Shown: in pieces, positions 32,461 through 42,152 of the stretch
Layout of the letters: every line of letters starts with the position of its first letter
Position numbering within the stretch: the first letter of the stretch is position 1
Assembly: GCF_900747795.2 (NCBI RefSeq)
Contig: NC_041395.2
Span: forward strand, 33,489,632-33,553,631
Direction: 5' to 3'
Source: Erpetoichthys calabaricus
Taxonomy: Eukaryota; Chordata; Cladistia; Polypteriformes; Polypteridae
DNA: 64,000 nt
Translations under genes and position numbers: made by a program
The notes under the pieces: generated by a model
The model's database searches: none
Told to the model about the DNA's origin: nothing
What the model saw: only the letters and a program-made list of their open reading frames with translations

Positions 32461-35135
32461 ATTTATTGCATCAGAAGTGCTGGGATTATTTAAGAGCTAA
32501 GAATTTACAAAAGAGAAGCAAAGATATTTAGCAAGTAAATAAGCATTGTTTAAATATTTTTTAAATGACAATATCTTTTGTGAACATATATTTTTTTGTG
32601 TATTATTATTGTATTTATAAACAATAAATTGTTACAGTACTTATATAACAGAGAAGGGGTGGACACAATGAAGGACTGAAATATTCAACATATTTTTGAT
32701 GATCTGAACTTCAGTCCTTTTCATTTGCACAGTTCACATGTGTTATTTATTTGCTTTGCTTTGTACATGTTGGAGGAAAAAAGTCATGTTTTGGAGAAAT
32801 GCCCACAACAGATGAACCCCACTGCCTCTCCTTTAGGCTGTATTTGCAAAAGAGTTTCTTGAGCTCAGTTCTGGAACTACTGTAAGAAAGCAACATCAGC
32901 AATCAACTTCATATTAAACACCAATCGTTTTGGTAATTTCTCATTAAACCTATGGGCTGTAATATTTTGATAGCTCTACATGTACAAATGTAGTGACAGA
33001 AAATCAGATTGCTGTGGGACAGGTGCTGTAAGTGACCAAATAATCCAAGTAACAAGTGGAAAGCAGAATCAGGGAGGAAAGTAGTTTGTTACTCATGTTT
33101 CCAGATCTTCAACTTATTACAGTATATTGTTAGTGCATTCAATTCTGCTTATAAATTCAGTGCCATAGATGTTTTACCACTATTTATATTCTGAAACTGC
33201 TTTCAATGCCAAGATCATGAGGAATCAAACAGAGTACTGATAGCACTGGACACTAGCAAAGGATGGGACACCAGTTAGTTCAGTTTTGTAGAGTGCTCTT
33301 TACTGAGTACATATTCAACTCATAGTCCTTGCACAATTTCTCCATTATAAAGTGATGACCAAATAAATAAACCACACTTTAAGAGAGCAAATTTCAATTT
33401 GATTAACAGAAAATGACAATATAACTCCAACAACATTAGTGTGAGGCATGGCCAGTTGACCAAGCCAAGAACAAAATGAAAATTTCAGTTAGTAGCATCC
33501 TTAACAATAATTAAAATATATAAGTCAAAGTAACAGTCAAAGTCAGAAAAAGACACATTTCCGATGACTCTTGTGTCCTTGAATTCCAAGGCTCCTCCTG
33601 TCACTGTGTCATGTCCTTTGGACAAAAGTAGCAACCAAGTGCCAGAAGAAGAAACCAAGAAGAAAAACAGAACAGAGAAGGCCACTAGCAGTTCATAATT
33701 ATTGTAATGCTTGAATTTTTGTGCATGTGACTGTGACAATGTGGGTTGGCTCAATACATCCACTTCTGTTTGGGAGCCTCTAAAAAGACATACAATATAA
33801 CCAGCAAGTCTGCAGTGCTAATCGGGGTCTGTTAAAATACACATGTACCGTGACTGGGGTGAAAGCCACACTGTAGCTACTCAGGTAAATTGTAATAAGT
33901 GAGGAAAAACTAAACCTGCATGGTAACTACTTCTTTACTTCAAGTACCTTAAAGAAAATGTGTAAAATGAAATAGGTCTACACTTATTAAGCACAGTCGG
34001 GTCAAGCTCCGATTTTTTCAGTAATGGTCAGCTGACAAACACCTTTAGTGCATTAAGAGCGATTAAAGTCAGTAACGATCAGTTGATCATGTTATAAATG
34101 TGTGTTCTTCAGTAGTTTTGTTGGGAGTGTGTCCAATGTACAGTGAGAAGATTTTATTTTAGAAAAAAAAAACAGTTATAATTTCCTGTTCTGTTATACA
34201 GTTGAAATTACTGAGGCTGTGTGCACAAGAAAGGTGGAATAATATGTTGCATATAAGTTGATAAATATTTATATGTGTTTATTTGTAGAATTAGCATTTT
34301 ACTTATTATAACGTTTAAAGAAAAAATAATGGACAAACCGTTTTTTTTCTCTACCTCCAAAACCAGAGGAATGTTGTTTTTTATGACTGAATTGCTGGCC
34401 ACATGTGAAAGAGGGGAATATTTTTATCGATTATTATTTTAGACTTGCTTTTCCTTTCATGGCTGGTTGTTTCAAGGATACAGTGTTATAGAAAAAACTG
34501 TCCTTCATCTTCAAAGAAGGCAGTCACGGAGCCCAGATGAAAATGCAGAACACTTATTTATTTGCACAGAATTATGCAAATGTCTCGGTTCATTTAGTGT
34601 GAGCAATCAAATTAACAATTTAACTTCTTTTATGCTTTTCTAATCACCATCACCTCATCTAAGACATTTGACTGTTAACATGCAGAACTTTATCACCTTA
34701 TCCAATCAACTAATGCCACTAGTAATTTCTGACTTATGTTGATTCTCCTGTTATTTCTTTGTACAGCATCTTTTATCAATAATATTCTCAATATTTTTTT
34801 ATAATCTGATTTTTACTGAATGCAAATTAATATAAAAAAATCACTCTAGGTGCTACAAGAAGTCAAATGAGCTACATGGTAAGAACATGGAGTGTAGTAA
34901 GAACTCAAACAAGTAGAATAGAAAACATACACTGGGTACTGTAGTTAAAGTTTTTGTAAAGAGGAAGAAGAAGGTCAAAGGTTTTGCAGTAAAGAACTGG
35001 CTTTGCTATCAAATGTACACCTTAAAGGGTACTGTAATAAATTATTGGGCTCTGCCATCACACTTGTACAGCAAACAGTGTTGCAATAAAGTATTGCACT
35101 TTGCTCTCAACTTCATGAATGCTTCATCAGATTGC
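32461..35135. other. 5' flank of V2 and duplicated spacer
   Basis: No gene. The flank matches the V1 flank, then 33982-34090 matches 16375-16490, and 35085-35138 matches 18520-18566. A TTTTGTAGAG-type short repeat lies near 33282. Confidence 0.6.
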
Positions 35136-35139
35136 TTAA

Positions 35140-35398
35140 CACTATAATCCCTAAAGCCTACAAAAATATTTGCAATGCCAGGCACCTTAATTCTGCTCAC
35201 AGTTCCTCATCAATGCATTAATTGCGCACTGATAAGTGCCTTTATTGCACATAAAAGCACACTTGTTTCATTATACCACTTAATTTGAAAACTAACAGTG
35301 TCAGATCAGTGAACGTGACTGAGAGAATAAAACTGGATAATAAAAAAAAATACTAATATTTACATATACCATAATTTTACACAGGCTATTAAGACTCA
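35140..35398. mobile_element. 259-bp TTAA-flanked element
   Basis: TTAA stands at both edges (35136-35139 and 35399-35402). The head CACTATAATCCCTAAAGCC and the tail with GACTGAGAGAATAAAACTGG match the larger element at 15096. The homologous unit at 18566 lacks it. Its two ends do not form an obvious inverted repeat, so the TTAA and mover are inferred. Confidence 0.6.
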
Positions 35399-35595
35399 AA
35401 TCAAATGTATGTTTTTATTATATAATAGTAATATTGATAGCAGCTCACAATTCAAAGCGCTAAATGCAGGAAGGACCCGGGATCAAGCCAGCAGTGTCTT
35501 GATAACAAAGCAGCAGTTCTTACCCCTGCACTGGTCAAGCAAGTATTTGATGTTGAATAGGACTCCAAAAGCACTTCTAGAAAAGTCCACCAGTA
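35399..35595. other. Spacer, no gene
   Basis: Part of a frame open at 35409-35882 reads through this and into the next element, but its composition is that of repeat sequence; I see no protein family. Confidence 0.4.
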
Positions 35596-36859
35596 CAGTG
35601 TCCATTTTAGGACATCCTCCTCCCTCCGAAAAAACTCCATCCTTCCTACTACCTTCGATAAAATATTCCTCCTCCCTGCGAGGAATCCCCAGTCACCCCT
35701 CCTCCCTCCTCCCTCCTCTCTCCTCCCTCCTCTCTCCTCCCTCCTCCCTCCTCCATCCGCTCTCAGTTCTCCGATGTCCGTTTTCCGCCATCCACCCTCC
35801 TATCTCCGTCATCCGCCTTCAGCTCTCCATCAAACCCCACACTCCCCCCGCCCCCTCATCGACATTTTCGTTAATGAAGTGACGTAATACTTCAGCTCCA
35901 CCTTCTTCACAAGTTCATTAACCAAATTATTTGTCAATTATATTTCACAGTAAGAATTTACAGCACGACTCAAACGTGGGAACGAAAGTAAATGACGTTA
36001 ATTGTTGAGTGTCTTTTAATATTGTTTAAGCATACATATTAACACATGTGCAATTAAACGTGTGCATTTACGGTGTGATTTTTCAGGCTTAAAAGCTCGC
36101 CTTTTATTAAAAAGGTAAATGCAAACTTTTTTCATTCTGAAGGGCACAAACCACGCAAAAATGTCGGTACACCAGATAAATAAGCGCAACATATTATCAG
36201 TTGTATTGTATGCTTACAATACATATAGAAATGTGTTAATCGTTAACTAATAGTATGGGATGGTGTTTTTCAACTCAGCTACAGATGCAGATGGAAACCA
36301 GAACTGCTTTGAAAAATACGAACGCCTTAGGACCGATCTGGAATAAGGTAGCACAGCGCCTTGATTTAAACAATTCCATGTCTTGGTGGGTTTGCGTTGC
36401 TTGTTGTCAATATCTTTACACCTGTTTTTAAGGCTTATTGACTGAAAGGGGCTTTCGTGAAAAAAGTTAGGGCTTTGCTACAGGATACACCCTCCACAAG
36501 TTAAGGAAGTTAAAAATAAAGGTATATATTTCTGTTTTATTTAAACCTTTTAAGTTTGTATGCGGGCGGCATGGTTAATGAACTTGTGAAGAAGGTGGAG
36601 CTGAAGTATTACGTCACTTCATTAACGAAAATGTCGATGAGGGGGCGGGGGGGAGTGTGGGGTTTGATGGAGAGCTGAAGGCGGATGACGGAGATAGGAG
36701 GGTGGATGGCGGAAAACGGACAGCGGAGAACTGAGAGCGGATGGAGGAGGGAGGAGGGGTGACTGGGGATTCCTCGCAGGGAGGAGGAATATTTTGTCGA
36801 AGGTAGTAGGAAGGATGGAGTTTTTTCGGAGGGAGGAGGATGTCCTAAAATGGACACTG
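35596..36859. mobile_element. 1,264-bp DNA element with about 300-bp terminal inverted repeats
   Basis: The left arm 35596-35924 and right arm 36572-36859 are nearly perfect inverted copies, starting CAGTGTCCATTTTAGGACAT and ending at the complement of TTAACCA. TA lies at each edge (35594-35595 and 36860-36861), as expected for a Tc1/mariner-type target duplication. The 647-bp middle encodes no recognisable transposase. The left arm is 41 bp longer because of an expanded CTCCCTCCT tract at 35697-35757. The near identity of the arms suggests a young element or gene conversion between them. Confidence 0.85.
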
Positions 36860-37394
36860 TACACCAGAGGGGGATATCATTGTCATCCCCAGCTAGTAAA
36901 AAGGGCAAACAAAGAATTATATAAAAGATTTATTTTCAACAAAAATGGCCTGTAATACTTGAAGCTCCAATGAACTCAAAAAGACAAAAAGGAGCTCCCT
37001 GAAACAATGAAGCAATCCAAGCACACAAAAAAGTCGCAATACAAAATCCCTTAGGCGAAGTCAAAAAACAGAGCAGAATGTCAAAAAAATCTGATAATTC
37101 ACAAAAAGTACAAAGCACAGCAAAAGCATAGAAATTCACCAAAATAAAAAAACTCCCTACTGCATTTTAAATGAACTGCCAAGAACTATGGGAAACTCTC
37201 TGGATATATTATAGTGGAGTGCAGGTCCTGGTAGTGGTGACGACCCGCAAAAAAACATGGAACATAACCAAGGCATAGTACACAATGCAGATTATAAACA
37301 AAACAAACATTAACATGAATAAATGATTCAAGAATTAACATTAGGGACATAAAACAAAGATTTGAACACCAGCTGGGGTAAAACACTGACTGAA
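36860..37394. repeat. Unclassified AT-rich repeat-like block
   Basis: A lysine-codon-like AAAA-rich block with phrases such as TTTATTTTCAACAAAAATGG resembles 52000-52400 and 53900-54240 in style. No gene and no named family. Confidence 0.3.
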
Positions 37395-37660
37395 ATATAA
37401 CACTATTAATCCATACACAAAACTATTATAAACAATCACTTTTAATTTCAAACATGCAAAGACAATATTAGCTCCTTAATATATGGCCATACATTATATT
37501 TAAACTTAAATGTATTTAACAATTCAAGTTACAGGCCTAGTTGCTACTATGATGCATAGTAGCAAAATAACAGAAAAACCCCAGACAAATGCCCTCTTCA
37601 CAGCTTTGCTTATTGTTAGACATGCTGTGCATCTTGTACAGCTAACTATGGGTATGGATT
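37395..37660. repeat. Locus-duplication anchor A, copy 3
   Basis: Matches 19570-19850 as described there, 12 kb from V3 as copy 2 is 12 kb from V2. Confidence 0.65.
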
Positions 37661-37799
37661 TTGAAAAACTGTGCGGTGTGTTGTTTTATATTTTATATTC
37701 TATAATTTATAGATAAAAGCTTGGCGTATAACTCAGTAGTGATAAAGTATTGTTACTCATTAAGTTTATTTTGAAACATAATTTTTTAAATATCTGCAC

Positions 37800-38450
37800 A
37801 ACACACATTTGGGTTCCATATCAATAACAGGTTGGACTAGTCTCAGAACACAGAGGAGCTATATAAGAAAGGGCAGAGTAGGCTTTTATTCCTTAGGAAA
37901 CTGTGTTCCTTTAATGTGGGAAGTGACATCCTTCACATCTTCTATAATTCTGAGGGCAGGTATGATTTTCTACTCTGTGGTGTGTTGGGCTGGTAACATC
38001 ACTTCAAGAGGCCCACCGAATCAACAACTAATTAAAAGGACAAGCTCAGTTATAGGACACACTCCGGGTCTCCTGGATGTAGAAAAAGAGGACAGAATTA
38101 AAACAAAACTGAGTACCATTATGAACAATGCTGCACATCCTCTCTCTGATACACTAACCCTGAGGACTTTCAGCAAACAGTTATTTAGCAGAGGTGTGTC
38201 AAGAAATGATATGGGGGCTCCTTTATACTAACAGCAATATGTCTGCAAAATGCCTCACTGTGAATGTGACAGTCAAGTAAGAACTTCTTTTGAATTTTCT
38301 TGCTTTATAATCATTCTGGTGTGTATTTAGATGAAAATGTGTGCATATGTATTTATTTGCGTACCCATGTATGTATTTATTTATATTAAAGTGCTTCTGT
38401 AAATAGCCAAATTTCCCCCAGGGGACAAATAGTTCTATCTAGCTATCTAT
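37800..38450 (+). mobile_element. CR1/Rex1-like LINE, second subfamily, 3' end
   Basis: Reads GRVGFYSLGNC, AGMIFYSVVCWAGNIT, IKRTSSVIGHTPGLLDVEKE and LSTIMNNAAHPLSDTL, the C-terminal RT part of the same LINE clade as 30366 but a different subfamily. It ends with a CCCCAGGGGACAAATAG UTR and a CTATCTAG tract. A related piece is at 52690-53160. 5'-truncated; frame shifts are present upstream of 37809. Confidence 0.7.
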
Positions 38451-38754
38451 ATATTGTAACAAAATAGACAAAAACAAGAGAAAGGTGTTGGTTTCCTGCC
38501 CGTACACTTTGAAAAAGAATAGAGTCAGAATCAAAACATACATTAATGAAACAGAGTAGTACAAAGGACTGAGTCCAGGATGGGAATGCTGAGTCTGGAA
38601 AGTTGGTGGTTTTGATACCTGGGAGGAAGGAAGAGGAGGGTCTTTGGAGCTGTAACAGGAAGTGACATCAGGATCTGGGATGTCACCGAAAGTACTGTCT
38701 GTGGAGGAACTGGAGAATGGATTAGGCAGGTTTTATGGTTCTCTAGGGAGTTGT
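38451..38754. other. Spacer, no gene
   Basis: GA-rich block with AGGAAGTGACATCAGGATC, possibly the edge of an LTR-type repeat; not classified. Confidence 0.3.
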
Positions 38755-38828
<74 letters not shown>

Positions 38829-39270
38829 CTTTATTAATCCCAAGGGGAAATTCACATACTCCAGCAGCACCTTACTGATACAAAAAACAATATTAAATTA
38901 AGATTGATAATAATGCAGGTAAAAACAGACAATAACAGAACGATCTTCTCAGTCTGTCAGTGGAGCAGGTCAGTGACAGAAGTCTGTCGCTGAAGCTGCT
39001 CTTCTATCTAGAGATGACTCTGTTTAGTGGATGCAGTGGATTTTCCATAATTGATAGGAGCCTGCTGAGCGCCCGTCGCTCTGCCACAGATGTCAAACTA
39101 TCAAGCTCCATGCCAACAATAGAGCCTGCCTTCCTCACCAGTTTGTCCAGGCGTGAGGCGTCTTTCTTTTTAATGCTGCCTCCCAAGCACACCACCGCGT
39201 AGAAGAGGGCGCTCGCCACAACCGTCTGATAGAACATCTGCAGCATCTTATTGCAGATGTTGAAGGACGT
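38755..39270 (-). mobile_element. CR1/Rex1-like LINE 3' end with (ATAG)n tail
   Basis: Minus-strand copy of the LINE at 30366-31493. It reads MLQMFYQTVVASALFYAVVC, LGGSIKKKDASRLDKLVRKA and ERRALSRLLSIMENPLHPLN, then the UTR and an 18-unit tetranucleotide tail at 38755-38828. It ends abruptly at about 39270 by 5' truncation. The final codons are disturbed relative to the longer copy near 38940-39003. Confidence 0.85.
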
Positions 39271-39855
39271 TAGTACACTTTTCCAACTCCTTATCTGGTT
39301 CAGTATGTTTGATTAAGCCCCTTGACTGCCTCCTAAGCGCATGTGTGTGACACTATTTTTATTTACTTATTGATTGATTGATTGATTGGCTGTAATTATC
39401 CTGTGAGTCTGTGTCCTTGTTTTTTATGTTTCTGCTTTGTATGCATCTCAATTTCCCCATGGGATTAATAAAATGTATCTAATCTAATCTATACAATGTA
39501 TTATTATTATTATTATTAATCTGTTGTAGCAGAGAAAAACTTAGAATGTCATACACTGCTACTGAGATACATTGAAAACATCTGTTAGGGAACAGTTTTG
39601 AGTAGTACAGAGGAAATTGTTGAAAGGGTCTCAGGAATTCCAGGTGCCTGAGTTGTTCTCCTAGTATTTTTTCAGGACAGGATCATAAGCACACCACACT
39701 GCATATGCCCCAGAAGGGAATCCCCCAAGGGTTGCAGAAGGTTGCCGTTCTAATAACACCTCTTAGGCCGTTGAGGAAAATGGCATTTCATTATTTTAAA
39801 GAAGAGTATCGGAATAAAACTGATAAACAAAGGCAATGTACAAATGAACACAGAA
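39271..39855. other. Spacer where a V exon would be expected
   Basis: A LINE-like UTR end (GGGATTAATAAAATGTATCT) is at 39460-39481. No V exon homology is visible between here and the leader relic at 39856, although a V exon would normally lie about 110-310 bases to its left. Confidence 0.5.
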
Positions 39856-39998
39856 ATAAAAATGGCTTACGTGACAAAATAATTATAGAAATGGAAATGT
39901 ATAACACTGATGTGAGAAAAGGAAACACTAAAGGTAAGGTAGGATTGAACTCACAGCATTTAAATGAATAAAGCACAAATACTCGCATAATTTATGTG
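39856..39998 (-). pseudogene. IGHV relic: leader exon and promoter without V exon
   Basis: The sequence aligns by eye with the V3 leader and promoter (50015-50170). A donor-like ACGTAAGCC stands where V1 to V4 have ATGTAAG; the leader start codon position reads ATA; GGAAACACTAAAGGTAAGGT matches the 5' UTR of V3; the TATA box has become CATTTAAATG; and the octamer region reads CTCGCATAATTT instead of ATTTGCATAATTT. It is a dead V gene that has lost its V exon, a fourth kind of V relic in this locus. Confidence 0.75.
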
Positions 39999-40019
39999 TC
40001 AACTTTTAAGGTATTGTAA

Positions 40020-40625
40020 TGGTGGTGTGTGCATAAAAGGTGGGAGATGAGAGAGACCGCTCAGCTGACACGACCATGAAGCGCTCCACAGTGCACGCAG
40101 TGTTCAGAAACAGTCTCTTTACAACTGAGATAAAGAATTTTCCTATTAGCTCATGCTGCATCTGAGCCCAATGTTGCTTGCAGTGTTCAGAAATAGTCTC
40201 TGAGTCTAAGAGCTTTTGTATTAGCTCATGCTGAAAGAAGACAGATATTGTGGGTCCACAACTGAGGTTCACCATGGTGCATATCTACAAATTAAGATGC
40301 TTCTTGCTGTGAGTTCACATCGGAACCCTCGATGACATAGGAGGGATTTGTATTATAGATGGGTGGAGTGTAGTGGAGGTGTTACACAGAAAAGGTGTGG
40401 GCTGAGAAAGAGATAGAGAGCACTCAGCTGAGGTCACCAGAAGGTTCTCTGCTTGTAGTGTTCAGAAATGGCTGTCTAGGAGCTCTTGTATTAGCTCACC
40501 CTGAAAAGAGATAATTTTAAAGCCAGGCATTGTGGGTTTGCAACTGACCACTAATAGATCCTCAGAGTCCATATATGTGAACTGAGATGCTGCCTGGTTT
40601 GAGTTCACAAGAATACCAGGATTAT
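40020..40625. repeat. Complex tandem repeat with three copies of a 60-bp motif
   Basis: A motif containing AGTGTTCAGAAA and later ATTAGCTCA(T/C)(G/C)CTG occurs at about 40098-40155, 40180-40235 and 40458-40505. Around them, two larger copies (about 40040-40330 and 40400-40620) share ATTGTGGGT, GAGTTCACA and other words in order. Non-coding; function unknown. Confidence 0.6.
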
Positions 40626-40664
40626 TTAAGAACAGTGAATTTTTGTAACAGAAGGAAGTGAATA

Positions 40665-41944
40665 CAGTAATCCCTCCTCGATCGCGGGGGTTGCGTTCCA
40701 GAACCTCCCACGAAAGGTGAAAATCTGCGAAGTAAAAACCATATTGTCATATGGTTATTTTTATATATTTTAAGCACTTATAAACTCTCCCACACTATTA
40801 TAAACATTTCTCACACAATTATACAGCATAAACCCTTTGTATTCTCTTAGATATTAGGTAAGATTCATTGAAATTATGTACGTATGTAAACACACCATTT
40901 ATATACAGTAAAACCTAAATATTATTTTAAAGATATCAAGCGTCTCCGATATCACATATGTTACAGCCATTACGACACACAGGCCACCAGCAATAAATAC
41001 GTACAATGCAAGAAAAATTGTATACAGTAAAATGTGTGTACAGTGACACTAAACTATGTACATGTGATAAGTACTGTACGTAGAAAATTAATTACGGTTA
41101 CCCACCAACAATGACACGACGAACTTGTCCGATAACGATGAGTTTAATTTTACTGCACAACAAAGGAGAGCGTTACGGCTCTTCTAAAGGAGCCTCTTCA
41201 GGCGATTGTGTAGCACCCCTGTTGTTCTTCTTCTGGCATTCTTCAATCCAAATCCCTACAGCAGATTCCATTCGGACTACCGCCTTATTACATCCACTTA
41301 CAATTCGTTTTGCGCCCTGGTTAAAGAACACTGCGGCCGTAGATCTTACATGCTTTTCCTCCTTTTTAAATAAAAAGAATCGTGGACTCATTGATGCCAT
41401 AATAGCATCCTACAGCGGTGTAGCTGTTCCCTATACTTCAGCATATCCAAAACTTTTACCTTTTCGGCAATCGTTAGCATCTTCCGTTTGCACTTGGGCA
41501 CGGCCCCTGAAGCAGTAGCAGGAGCAGATCGTTTTGGAGCCATAACGAAGGGCTTGACTATGCACAAAGATAAACAAAAAGACCACAAAAGTTAACTCTT
41601 TACACAGCGAAACATGTTGATGCTGAATGAGCGAGACGAGACTTCCTGGTTAATGTAGCGGAATTGAATTCGGCACTCCGTTGCTGAGCCAATCAGCACA
41701 CAGGAACTTAACTGCGTGCTCTGATTGGGTAGCTTCTCAGCCATCCCCCAATAGCGTCCCCTGTATGAAATCAACTGGGCAAACCAACTGAGGAAGCATG
41801 TACCAGAAGTAAAAAGACCCATTGTCCTCAGAAACCCACGAAGCAGCGAAAAATCCGCGTTATATATTTAGATATGCTTACATATACAATCCGCAATAGA
41901 GTGAAGCCGCAAAAGTCGAAGCGTAATACAGCGAGGGATTACTG
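40665..41944 (-). mobile_element. Tigger (pogo) deletion derivative, copy 2
   Basis: Ends CAGTAATCCCTC and complement of GAGGGATTACTG, flanked by TA (40663-40664, 41945-41946). It is about 150 bp longer than copy 1 and retains more of the transposase N-terminus. Both copies share the same central deletion, so they belong to one non-autonomous subfamily. Confidence 0.87.
41172..41543 (-). pseudogene. Tigger transposase N-terminal remnant (CENP-B-type domain)
   Basis: From the ATG at 41543 the minus strand reads MAPKRSAPATASGAV, then KCKRKMLTIAEKVKVLDMLK, the start of the CENP-B-like helix-turn-helix of pogo transposases. Similarity then passes to another frame, where RFFLFKKEEKHVRSTAAVFF and VVRMESAVGIWIEECQKKN match the next Tigger region. 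The catalytic DDE domain is absent. It would have bound the transposon ends; this copy cannot make active enzyme. Confidence 0.8.
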
Positions 41945-41946
41945 TA

Positions 41947-42152
41947 CACTGTTTTAAGGTCTCTTTTTAATTAAATTATCTAACATACATCTCCAAGGAT
42001 GATGCTGACTGGAGCTTTTGTTTTCTTCTCCTTTGTTCTCAACTGGCCATAGTTCAGCATTTAATTAATGATCAGGTATTGCTGGCTTCCATTTATGTTA
42101 ATCAGTTTCTATTTTGTTTTCTGTGTGTTTTAACAAATCTGTCTTTATGTGC
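41947..42152. other. V-unit spacer
   Basis: Non-coding; CATTTATGTTAATCAGTTTCT matches 21458-21480. Confidence 0.45.

Noticed and set aside
33485-33763. 92-residue minus frame as a membrane protein
   Set aside because: No conserved motif, no splice context, and it lies in duplicated spacer.
35409-35882. 157-residue open frame rich in Ser and Pro
   Set aside because: It runs from spacer into the inverted-repeat element and its Pro/Ser run is the translation of a CTCCCTCC microsatellite; the mirrored frame appears at the other arm.
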